Made by a program: the position numbers and the translations under genes. From Microbacteriaceae bacterium (GTDB taxonomy: Bacteria; Actinomycetota; Actinomycetes; Actinomycetales; Microbacteriaceae), in NCBI GenBank assembly GCA_947453285.1, contig CANGGA010000006.1:1-15666 (forward strand): 15,666 nt of DNA. The letters are read 5' to 3'. Shown here in pieces: positions 8,586-13,976 of this stretch (the stretch's first letter is position 1; the number at the start of each line of letters is the position of its first letter). The notes beneath the pieces are model-generated. The model was not told the DNA's origin. It searched no databases and saw only the letters and a program-made list of their open reading frames with translations.

Positions 8586-9194
8586 ATGACTGACCAGCGT
8601 CGCGACATTCGAATCGTCATTCTTGGCGACACGTTTGTTAGCGCCGCTGGTGACGAACGTGGCATGGGCTGGGTTGGTCGCGTGACCGCGAAGACTCCTG
8701 CTCGCCACCCACGCATCGACATCTTCACGTTGCCGGCACCAGGCGAGACCACGACCATGTTGGCCGAGCGTTGGGTTGCCGAAGTGCAAAGACGCTTCAG
8801 CACCGAAACAGAGAACCGTCTTGTCATTCAGTTGCCGAACACCGACCCGGCCGCAGGCATCTCGATTTCTCGATCTCGCCTAAACATCGCGACAATCGTC
8901 GACGAAGCCAAGAAGGCGAACATCGAGAGTTTCTTGGTTGGGCCGATTCCTAGCCGCAACCCGCAGCTCAACCCCGAGATCGAGCACCTAGCCAGTGGCT
9001 TCGAAGACGTGGCAACCCGTCGCGGCATCCCGTTTGTTGATTGCTTCAGACCACTAGTCGAGCACGACGGATTCAACGCAGAATTGCAGAATTCGGAATA
9101 TGGTTTGCCTGGCCAGACCGGTCACGGCTTGGTCGCTTGGCTCGTTTTGAACCGCGGCTGGTATGAGTGGCTCGAGATCGAGTCACCCGAATAA
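8586..9194 (+). CDS. SGNH/GDSL-hydrolase-like protein, probably catalytically degenerate
   Basis: This 202-residue soluble protein has the outline of an SGNH (GDSL-type) hydrolase: block I VILGDTFVSAAGDERGMGW (11-29), a block II glycine in APGETT (51-56), a block III asparagine in LPNTDP (83-88) and a C-terminal PGQTGHGLVAWL (175-186). The catalytic serine position after GD is threonine (T16), and no D-x-x-H precedes the PGQ, so the usual Ser-His-Asp triad is not visible. From memory, actinobacterial relatives also deviate from GDS in block I. No signal peptide is present, which argues against a secreted esterase. The start is 7 bases after the kgd stop with AGAG as a weak ribosome-binding site, so it is cotranscribed with kgd. 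The tail-to-tail gap to rsrA is 7 bases. Its role is unknown. Confidence 0.7.
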   Translation: MTDQRRDIRIVILGDTFVSAAGDERGMGWVGRVTAKTPARHPRIDIFTLPAPGETTTMLAERWVAEVQRRFSTETENRLVIQLPNTDPAAGISISRSRLNIATIVDEAKKANIESFLVGPIPSRNPQLNPEIEHLASGFEDVATRRGIPFVDCFRPLVEHDGFNAELQNSEYGLPGQTGHGLVAWLVLNRGWYEWLEIESPE

Positions 9195-9201
9195 TCGCTA
9201 G

Positions 9202-9450
9202 CTAGTGGGCTTCGCCGGCCTGAATGGCACGGATGCGCTCCATGATGCCATCGATTAACTTCTCTGGCGGAACCTCGCTGCAGTGCTGCTCAATCTTTTG
9301 GTTGATTGCGGTTTCAAGGTCGTAATCGGTTTCGCAGCTGTCGCAGTTTGCGAGGTGTGCTGTGATTTCTTTGATCTCTTGTTCAGATAATTCGTTGTGA
9401 ATGTATTCGTGAACGTGACGTTTAGTTTCTTGGCAGTCGAATTCGGGCAT
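9202..9450 (-). CDS. rsrA: RsrA-like zinc anti-sigma factor (mycothiol system)
   Basis: This 82-residue ZAS-family anti-sigma factor has the ligand set C6, H32, C36 and C39 (HLANCDSC, an HxxxCxxC motif), with a further C57. By comparison with Streptomyces RsrA, as I remember it, C6 and C39 correspond to the redox pair C11/C44 and C36 to C41. Oxidation forms a disulfide, releases zinc and frees the sigma factor; reduction by the mycothiol/thioredoxin systems resets it. The ATG overlaps the stop of the preceding small gene in a TAATG junction, so synthesis is coupled to the sigma operon. The N-terminal C3-type cysteine and the longer C-terminal tail of Streptomyces RsrA are missing. Function is strongly supported by motif and position. 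Confidence 0.9.
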   Translation of the reverse strand: MPEFDCQETKRHVHEYIHNELSEQEIKEITAHLANCDSCETDYDLETAINQKIEQHCSEVPPEKLIDGIMERIRAIQAGEAH

Positions 9451-9707
9451 TATGCGCTTACCTCCAGCATTTGGCCGATTTGAACTTTCGCGCGGTGCAA
9501 ACGACGAACCAACTCTGGTTGACGAATTGCGAGTCGCTGCGACACATCGCTTAGTGTGCGCTTTTCGATGATGACAAGTTGGGCGACGTCAGACAAATTG
9601 CTCGGAAGCTTCGATATTGATGCGACCAGGTCGCTCTCGCTCACACCAGATAGATCCGGCGCGACATCGTCTTCATCAAAAGTGACGTCTAGATCGAAAT
9701 CTGCCAT
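9450..9707 (-). CDS. Stand-alone sigma-region-4-like small protein between sigR and rsrA
   Basis: The 85-residue product has an acidic N-terminus (8 Asp/Glu in residues 3-18) followed by about 60 residues that align without gaps to region 4 of the adjacent SigR. SKLPSNLSDVAQLVIIEKRT (32-51) matches the ELPENWRMIVYYRVVEGLS stretch, and the helix-turn-helix part ends in RRLHRAK (68-74) against GLHRGKK. There is no region 2, so it cannot be a complete sigma factor. Junctions are TGATG with sigR upstream and TAATG with rsrA downstream, placing it in the middle of a coupled operon. It could be a co-sigma subunit, a decoy that competes for RsrA, or a DNA-binding modulator. I do not recognise a named family; function is inferred only from similarity and position. 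Confidence 0.75.
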   Translation of the reverse strand: MADFDLDVTFDEDDVAPDLSGVSESDLVASISKLPSNLSDVAQLVIIEKRTLSDVSQRLAIRQPELVRRLHRAKVQIGQMLEVSA

Positions 9708-10306
9708 CAGTTCTTCTCAGCTTTCTCGGTTGTGTCGTAGCCCTCTTCTTTTGCGTGTTCGAGCAAAAGGGTTCGAAGCATTTTTTTACCTCGGTGCAAG
9801 CCACTCATGACTGAGCCGTCAGGAATATCGAGCACCTTTGCAATCTCGGCATACGAAAGGCCTTCGACAACGCGGTAATAAACAATCATTCGCCAGTTTT
9901 CTGGCAGCTCTGCCAAGGCAGTTTTAATAGCACTGCTCGGCATTGCATCGATTGCCTCAAGTTCGGCAGATCGAGTTGCCACGGATGTCAACGACTCCGC
10001 ACCACCGACCTGCCAGTCTTCAAGTTCATCCAGTGCGGTTTTTGCTTGGTCTTTGCCGCGCTTCACACTGTTGTTGATGTTGGTGTTGCTCAAGATTCTG
10101 AACAACCAGGCCTTCAGGTTTGTTCCCTGTTCGAACTGCTCAAATGCCTTGAAGGCCTTGACCATGGTCTCTTGCACGAGATCTTCGGCATCGGTCGGGT
10201 TTTTAGTCTTTTGCATCGCCACACCGTAGAGCTGCGGCATGTATTGCAGCGCCTGCTCTTCGAACAGGCGAACCTTGCGGTCTTCAGCAGTCTCTTGAAT
10301 GGTCAT
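9707..10306 (-). CDS. sigR: ECF RNA polymerase sigma factor SigR/SigH (thiol-oxidative stress)
   Basis: This ECF sigma factor has region 2 at about 12-85, containing DAEDLVQETMVKAFKAFEQF and the SigR-family signature GTNLKAWLFRILSNTNINN, and region 4 at about 123-182, with LPENWRMIVYYRVVEGLSYA and the helix-turn-helix. Numbers count from an ATG at 10309. The second ATG at 10306 is chosen as start because it lies 7 bases after a TAGACT -10 element with no Shine-Dalgarno site, suggesting a leaderless message of 199 codons. In Streptomyces and mycobacteria this factor turns on thioredoxin, mycothiol and protease genes under disulfide stress and is held by RsrA. The recognition helix carries G where relatives have R (VMSGLHRG). 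Divergent from aroA, with rsrA in the same operon. Confidence 0.93.
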   Translation of the reverse strand: MTIQETAEDRKVRLFEEQALQYMPQLYGVAMQKTKNPTDAEDLVQETMVKAFKAFEQFEQGTNLKAWLFRILSNTNINNSVKRGKDQAKTALDELEDWQVGGAESLTSVATRSAELEAIDAMPSSAIKTALAELPENWRMIVYYRVVEGLSYAEIAKVLDIPDGSVMSGLHRGKKMLRTLLLEHAKEEGYDTTEKAEKN

Positions 10307-10313
10307 CATTCGC

Positions 10314-10319
10314 AGTCTA
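10314..10319 (-). promoter_or_regulatory. -10 element for leaderless sigR transcript
   Basis: On the minus strand TAGACT (TANNNT class) ends 7 bases before the ATG at 10306, and no Shine-Dalgarno site lies between. No strong -35 and no SigR-type GGAAT/GTT pair is visible, so autoregulation from this site is not supported by sequence. Confidence 0.35.
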
Positions 10320-10350
10320 TCCGTGCCTTTCGGTGGGCAAAACTTCGACT

Positions 10351-10378
10351 TTTTGAGTCGTTGTCGGGCTGATAACTT
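10351..10378 (+). promoter_or_regulatory. Candidate promoter for a leaderless aroA transcript
   Basis: TTTTGA (10351-10356), a 16-base spacer and TAACTT (10373-10378) end 7 bases before the aroA ATG at 10386. There is no ribosome-binding sequence in front of that ATG. The geometry is the same as on the sigR side of this divergent region. Confidence 0.4.
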
Positions 10379-10385
10379 AGAACCA

Positions 10386-11693
10386 ATGACTTCTGCTTCT
10401 TATTCCCCCGCGAGCACGCCTTGGCCTGCTCCGACGGCTGAAGCTCCAATTCACGCAACCGTGGCCCTGCCAGGCTCGAAATCGCTGACCAACCGCGAAC
10501 TCGTGCTCTCGGCACTTGCCGCCGAACCCACGCTTTTGACAGAGCCACTCGATTCTCGAGACAGCCAGCTGATGATCGAAGCTTTGCGCTCTCTTGGCAC
10601 CGGCATCGAATTCATGCCTAACGGCGACATCTTGGTGACCCCTGCCCCATTCGACAAGGCGGCTCAGATTGATTGTGGCCTAGCCGGAACCGTGATGCGA
10701 TTCGTACCGCCGGTTGCCGCTTTGTCTTCTGAGGTCATCGAATTCGACGGCGACGAGGCCGCCCGCCGTCGCCCGATGAACGTCACAATTAGTTCACTTC
10801 GCGACCTCGGCGTTTTTGTCATTGACGATGTCGCAAATGGCTCGCTTCCGTTCAGAATTCACGGCGATGGTTCGGTTGCCGGTGGTGAATTGACCATCGA
10901 TGCGTCTTCTTCATCACAGTTCGTGTCTGGCTTGCTTTTGGCAGCTGCGCGATTCGAAGATGGCTTGGTTTTGCGTCACGAAGGTGAGCACCTGCCATCA
11001 ATGCCGCACATCGAAATGACTCTCGACTGTCTCACCAAGCGTGGCGTTAAAGTTTCTTCACCCGAGAAGGCGGTTTGGGTTGTTGAACCTGGCCCGATTG
11101 CCGGCGGTGAAATTGCCATTGAACCAGATCTCTCTAACGCAGGCCCGTTCTTGGCAGCTGCAATGGTGGCTGGCGGCAGCGTAACCGTGCCGCACTGGCC
11201 AACCTCAACGACTCAGGTTGGCGACGAATTTGACGGCATCTTGCGAAAAATGGGTGCGGTTGTCACTCGAAACGAAAACGGATTAACTGTCACCGGCAAC
11301 GGCAAGATTCACGGAATCGATATCGACCTATCAATTGGTGGCGAACTCACTCCGGTGATTGCGGCTCTTGCAGCAATCGCTGACTCACCAACTCGCATTA
11401 GCGGTGTGGCACATCTGCGCGGCCACGAGACAGACAGACTTGCGGCTCTTGCGACCGAGATCAATCGCATTGGTGGAATCGCACGCGAAACACCGGATGG
11501 CCTCGAAATCGACCCGAGCAACGAGTTGGTAGGCGGCCTGTGGCGCACCTACGAAGATCACCGCATGGCCACCGCCGGCGCAATTATTGGTCTTCGAGTG
11601 CCCGGCATCGAAATCGAAGATATCAAGACCACATCAAAGACCATGCCTGACTTCGACAAGCTCTGGCAAAAAATGCTTGGCGGCACAACTTGA
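10386..11693 (+). CDS. aroA: 3-phosphoshikimate 1-carboxyvinyltransferase (EPSP synthase)
   Basis: This 435-residue enzyme of the shikimate pathway joins phosphoenolpyruvate to shikimate 3-phosphate. Visible motifs are LPGSKSLTNRELVLSALA (28-45), LAGTVMRFVPP (99-109), RRRPM, SSSSQFVSGLLLAA (174-187), the LRGHETDRL stretch (344-352) and RTYEDHRMATAGA (387-399). The GGELTPVIAALAA segment is typical of actinobacterial forms. The start is ATG at 10386; an upstream in-frame ATG at 10299 would overlap sigR and encode an atypical N-terminus. The residues around the PEP/glyphosate loop (CGLAGTVMRF) differ from the classic GNAGTAMR, so its glyphosate class is not the textbook class I. The stop overlaps the rsgA TTG start by 4 bases, making an aroA-rsgA-hisN operon. 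Confidence 0.96.
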   Translation: MTSASYSPASTPWPAPTAEAPIHATVALPGSKSLTNRELVLSALAAEPTLLTEPLDSRDSQLMIEALRSLGTGIEFMPNGDILVTPAPFDKAAQIDCGLAGTVMRFVPPVAALSSEVIEFDGDEAARRRPMNVTISSLRDLGVFVIDDVANGSLPFRIHGDGSVAGGELTIDASSSSQFVSGLLLAAARFEDGLVLRHEGEHLPSMPHIEMTLDCLTKRGVKVSSPEKAVWVVEPGPIAGGEIAIEPDLSNAGPFLAAAMVAGGSVTVPHWPTSTTQVGDEFDGILRKMGAVVTRNENGLTVTGNGKIHGIDIDLSIGGELTPVIAALAAIADSPTRISGVAHLRGHETDRLAALATEINRIGGIARETPDGLEIDPSNELVGGLWRTYEDHRMATAGAIIGLRVPGIEIEDIKTTSKTMPDFDKLWQKMLGGTT

Positions 11694-12760
11694 GTTGGCT
11701 CTATGAGCCAGAGTCTGGCGCGCACGACCTAGACGAGACCGACGTTCGCGTTCGCCCAAACCCAAAGGGCAACAAGCCCCGAACCAAGAATCGTCCAGAC
11801 ACCTCGGATGCCCCTGTCGGCATGATTCTTGGCGTCGATCTTGGCCGCTATCGCGTGCTGCTAGATGGTGAGGGTCGCGTGGTTGATGCCACCATGGGCA
11901 AAGAAATGCGCAAGGCCGGTGCCGTGGTCGGCGATCGAGTTGCGCTGGCTGGCGACCTTAGCGATACCGTCGGTGCACTCGCGCGCGTGGTTCGCGTTGA
12001 ACCGCGCACCTCGTTGCTTCGCCGTAGTGCTGACGACAGCGACAAGGTTGAGCGTGTAATCGTTGCCAACGCAACACAGATGCTGATTGTCACGGCGATT
12101 GCAAACCCAGAGCCACGAACTCGTTTGATCGATCGCTATCTTGCCGCTGCTTTTGACGCCGGCCTCAAACCAATTCTTTGCATCACCAAAATTGACCTTG
12201 CCGACCCAGCCGAATTTCTTCAGCACTTCGATGGGCTGAGCATTGACGTCGTGACTACCAGAAGCGATGAACCGGCGGTCGAGAAGCTTCGCGAACTTTT
12301 GCGCGATCAAGTGACCGTTGCCGTTGGCCACTCTGGTGTCGGCAAGTCGACACTCGTAAACGCGCTCGCTCCAGATGCTGACCGCGCAACTGGAATCGTT
12401 AACGAAGTCACCGGTCGCGGCAGGCACACATCCAGTTCGGTTCGCGCAATTCGATTGCCAGAAAGTTTTGGCAACGCATGGGTTATTGACACACCTGGCG
12501 TTCGCTCATTCGGACTCGGACACGTGAAGGCTGAAAACATCTTGAAGTCATTCGAAGACCTCTATGCGGTCATCGAAACTTGCCCTCGCGACTGCAGCCA
12601 CCTACAAGGCTCGCCTGACTGCTCGCTCGATTTAGCAATCGAAAACGCTCTCGACCAAGCTCAAACCGAAGGTCGCGAAACAAGCCGATTCGTGGCAAGA
12701 GTCGATTCGCTTCGACGACTCATGGCTTCGATTAGCACCGCGGGTAAATTAGACGAATGA
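11690..12760 (+). CDS. rsgA: Ribosome small-subunit biogenesis GTPase RsgA
   Basis: This 356-residue circularly permuted GTPase helps mature the 30S ribosomal subunit. It has an OB-fold region (about 42-105), then G4 as TKID (166-169) before G1 GHSGVGKST (213-221), a switch segment GRGRHTSS (242-249), G3 DTPG (267-270), and a C-terminal zinc knuckle with C298, C302, H304 and C311. The G4-G1-G3 order is diagnostic for the family. The start is TTG inside the aroA stop (TTGA), with GGCGG about 8 bases upstream; the stop overlaps hisN in ATGA. The first 40 residues are a hydrophilic extension rich in charged residues, common in actinobacterial forms. Confidence is high. Confidence 0.95.
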   Translation: MSWLYEPESGAHDLDETDVRVRPNPKGNKPRTKNRPDTSDAPVGMILGVDLGRYRVLLDGEGRVVDATMGKEMRKAGAVVGDRVALAGDLSDTVGALARVVRVEPRTSLLRRSADDSDKVERVIVANATQMLIVTAIANPEPRTRLIDRYLAAAFDAGLKPILCITKIDLADPAEFLQHFDGLSIDVVTTRSDEPAVEKLRELLRDQVTVAVGHSGVGKSTLVNALAPDADRATGIVNEVTGRGRHTSSSVRAIRLPESFGNAWVIDTPGVRSFGLGHVKAENILKSFEDLYAVIETCPRDCSHLQGSPDCSLDLAIENALDQAQTEGRETSRFVARVDSLRRLMASISTAGKLDE

Positions 12761-13536
12761 CATTCGCCGACGACCTGGCCCTGGCCCACGAACTTGCCGA
12801 CATCGCAGATGCGATTGCCCTGCCTCGTTTCATGGCGCAAGACCTTCAGGTCGAAACCAAACCGGATGACTCGCCTGTTACCGACGCTGACCGCGCCACC
12901 GAGCGTGCCATCAAAGCCAAACTGGCAGAGGCCCGCCCGAATGACGCGCTAATTGGAGAAGAATACGGAAATACCTCTGGCTCGGGCAACCGCACCTGGA
13001 TCATTGACCCAATCGATGGCACCGCCAATTTCATGCGCGGCGTTCCGGTTTGGGCTTCTCTCATCGCCCTTGCCGTCGATGGCAAGCCCGTGGTCAGCGT
13101 AGTCAGCGCCCCAGCCATGGGTCGCCGCTGGTGGGCCGCCCCTGAGGTCGGCGCACACACTCGCGAGATCGATGGCAGCTCACGCGCTATCCGTGTCTCA
13201 AACATCGCCGATGCCGCGCACGCGAGCATCAGCTACAACAACCTTCGCCTGTGGGATCAGTCAGGCAAACTGCCGCAACTGGTTGAGTTCACTCGAACTC
13301 TTTGGCGAACTCGTGCCTACGGTGACTTTTGGTCATACATGCTGCTGGCAGAGGGGTCAGTCGACATTGTTGCCGAGCACGACCTAAAGATTTATGACAT
13401 TGCGGCGCTTGTGCCGATTGTTGAGCAGGCGGGCGGCAAACTCACCGCTCTCGATGGCCCACTCGCTGCCGAGACTTCGTCGGTCTTGGCGAGTAATGGC
13501 AAGTTGCACTCGCTGGCCACGGCCGCACTCGGCTAG
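12757..13536 (+). CDS. hisN: Histidinol-phosphatase of the inositol monophosphatase family
   Basis: This is a 259-residue metal-dependent phosphatase of the IMPase fold. It has TDADRATE (42-49), GEE (67-69), the motif A DPIDGTANF (84-92) with metal ligands D84 and D87, and the C-terminal motif with D214 in KIYDIAALVPIVEQAGG. In actinobacteria the gene at this position downstream of aroA-rsgA hydrolyses L-histidinol phosphate in histidine synthesis; a broader inositol-phosphatase activity cannot be excluded from sequence. Its ATG overlaps the rsgA stop by 4 bases. It is the last gene of the operon; hairpins without U-tracts follow at 13559-13581 and 13622-13646. Confidence 0.9.
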   Translation: MTFADDLALAHELADIADAIALPRFMAQDLQVETKPDDSPVTDADRATERAIKAKLAEARPNDALIGEEYGNTSGSGNRTWIIDPIDGTANFMRGVPVWASLIALAVDGKPVVSVVSAPAMGRRWWAAPEVGAHTREIDGSSRAIRVSNIADAAHASISYNNLRLWDQSGKLPQLVEFTRTLWRTRAYGDFWSYMLLAEGSVDIVAEHDLKIYDIAALVPIVEQAGGKLTALDGPLAAETSSVLASNGKLHSLATAALG

Positions 13537-13558
13537 CACTGCCGCAATACCTCAACCT

Positions 13559-13581
13559 GCGCTTCTGCTACACAGAAGCGC
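13559..13581 (+). terminator. Perfect 9-bp hairpin after hisN
   Basis: GCGCTTCTG (13559-13567) and CAGAAGCGC (13573-13581) pair perfectly around the loop CTACA, 22 bases after the hisN stop. There is no T-tract (TTAACCCC follows). It is a likely actinobacterial-type hairpin terminator or mRNA 3'-end stabiliser. Confidence 0.5.
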
Positions 13582-13621
13582 TTAACCCCGCACTCAACTA
13601 ATTCGCACAAGCTTCGGCCAC

Positions 13622-13646
13622 CGCGTTGAAGCGGAGCTTCACCGCG
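13622..13646. repeat. Second hairpin in the hisN-mmsA gap
   Basis: CGCG-T-TGAAGC, loop GGA, then GCTTCA-C-CGCG gives ten paired bases with one internal T/C mismatch. No T-tract follows on either strand. Its TGAAGC/GCTTCA arms resemble the core of the hairpin at 13559-13581, which may be chance. Confidence 0.4.
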
Positions 13647-13664
13647 CTCGGGCCTCGGCTAATG

Positions 13665-13689
13665 AAAAAGCCCCAGCCTTGACTGGGGC
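13665..13689 (-). terminator. Intrinsic terminator facing left (minus strand)
   Basis: CTGGGGC and GCCCCAG arms (13683-13689 and 13670-13676) form a 7-bp, GC-rich stem with loop TCAAGG on the minus strand, followed at once by TTTTT (13669-13665). On the plus strand the stem is followed by AATTTCT, a weaker signal. It would end a minus-strand RNA started to the right: either read-through from mmsA or a short antisense RNA from the TTGACA at 13786-13781. Confidence 0.65.
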
Positions 13690-13749
13690 AATTTCTGACG
13701 CTGAGAGGCGCCGAGTCAGATTCCCAAACCGGAATCTAAGACATGGAAC
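13665..13749 (-). ncRNA. Candidate antisense small RNA (about 85 nt), antitoxin-like
   Basis: On the minus strand a perfect TTGACA (13786-13781) is followed 19 bases later by TTTAAT (13761-13756), or 21 bases later by TAATCT (13759-13754). Both spacers are longer than ideal. Initiation near 13749 and stop at the terminator near 13665 would give an RNA of about 85 nt that can fold GATTCC/GGAATC and TCTGAC/GTCAGA stems plus the terminator stem. It would overlap the 5' half of the structured plus-strand RNA and carry a 7-nt AGATTCC complement to GGAATCT at 13794-13800. Layout resembles IstR-1/tisB of E. coli. No transcript evidence exists here. Confidence 0.25.
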
Positions 13750-13818
13750 TCTTAGATTAAATCACCCTTTGATAGCCCACTGTCAAGGGGTTGGGAATCT
13801 GGCTTTTCGCCTTTTTTA
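13713..13818 (+). ncRNA. Predicted three-way-junction structured RNA or leader of the 28-residue peptide gene
   Basis: Three nested stems can be read by eye. P1 pairs 13713-13727 with 13791-13805 (15 pairs including two G.U; the core is CAGATTCCCAA/TTGGGAATCTG). P2 pairs 13733-13741 with 13750-13758 (9 perfect pairs, loop CATGGAAC). P3 pairs 13765-13775 with 13780-13790 (11 pairs including two G.U, tetraloop CCCA). P3 and P1 abut with no linker, so they could stack. A T6 run follows at 13812-13817, six bases after P1. The wobble pairs are G.U only in the plus sense and would be A/C mismatches on the other strand, which favours a plus-strand RNA. It may be a free-standing small RNA, or the 5' leader of the downstream peptide gene. 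I recognise no known riboswitch or Rfam-type consensus. Confidence 0.4.
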
Positions 13819-13831
13819 GTTCACACCTAGA

Positions 13832-13837
13832 AGAGGA
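13832..13837 (+). promoter_or_regulatory. Shine-Dalgarno site of the 28-codon ORF
   Basis: AGAGGA lies 8 bases before the ATG at 13846. In a window where many genes have poor ribosome-binding sites, this supports real translation of the short ORF. Confidence 0.5.
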
Positions 13838-13845
13838 CTCCACTC

Positions 13846-13932
13846 ATGGATAAGTCCAAATTGGTGGAACTCATCATGCTAATTGTGAAGTTGGCGATTA
13901 TCGCCATCCAAATAATTAGCCTGCTGAGGTAA
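13846..13932 (+). CDS. 28-residue hydrophobic peptide, TisB-like candidate type I toxin
   Basis: The ORF encodes a short hydrophobic helix: MDKSKLVELIMLIVKL, then AIIAIQIISLLR. Polar residues E8, K15 and Q22 fall every seven residues, giving one polar stripe on an otherwise Leu/Ile/Val helix. With a 3-residue offset and no gaps it lines up with E. coli TisB (29 aa, from memory): L6/L3, V7/V4, E8/D5, L12/L9, I13/I10, K15/K12, L16/L13, A20/A17 and Q22/Q19. TisB inserts in the inner membrane, lowers the proton motive force and promotes persistence. Here the ORF has a good ribosome-binding site, a strongly structured region upstream and a stable hairpin starting 4 bases after the stop. It is convergent with mmsA. 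The likeness of short hydrophobic helices can arise by chance, so function is a hypothesis; an ordinary small membrane peptide is the alternative. Confidence 0.55.
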   Translation: MDKSKLVELIMLIVKLAIIAIQIISLLR

Positions 13933-13936
13933 AGCC

Positions 13937-13969
13937 CGGTGGCGGCTTTGAGCTTCAAAGTCGCCACTG
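13937..13969 (+). terminator. Long hairpin between the 28-codon ORF and mmsA
   Basis: GTGGCGGCTTTGA (13939-13951) pairs with TCAAAGTCGCCAC (13955-13967) around a 3-base loop, with one internal G.U in the plus sense. Two more outer pairs (C-G and G.U) extend it to 15 pairs. No T-tract follows on the plus strand (TTCCCACTTAG); on the minus strand GGGCTTTACC follows. It sits 4 bases after the peptide stop and 7 bases from the mmsA stop, so it probably ends or protects both convergent messages. Confidence 0.55.
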
Positions 13970-13976
13970 TTCCCAC

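Noticed and set aside
10299..10385. Upstream ATG giving aroA 29 extra residues
   Set aside because: It would overlap the sigR start and the extra residues do not resemble the family; ATG at 10386 follows a good -10 element.
13662..13682. Six-codon ORF (MKKPQP) that could be a leader peptide
   Set aside because: It has no ribosome-binding site and lies within the terminator hairpin; likely chance.
13743..13760. Five-codon ORF (MELLD) in the loop and 3' arm of P2
   Set aside because: No ribosome-binding site; too short to judge.
13771..13790. Cobalamin-riboswitch-like GCCCACTGT
   Set aside because: Only this short piece resembles the conserved 3' element; the B12 box and the GGTG core are absent, and the bases are explained by the P3 hairpin.
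13793..13821. SigR-type promoter (GGGAAT...GTT) in front of the 28-codon ORF
   Set aside because: The spacer is 20 bases, longer than the usual spacing, and GGGAAT is already part of the P1 stem. Attractive given sigR nearby, but not supported enough.
13690..13845. LexA/SOS box upstream of the TisB-like ORF
   Set aside because: No GAAC-N4-GTTC-type palindrome is present, so SOS control as for E. coli tisB is not supported.
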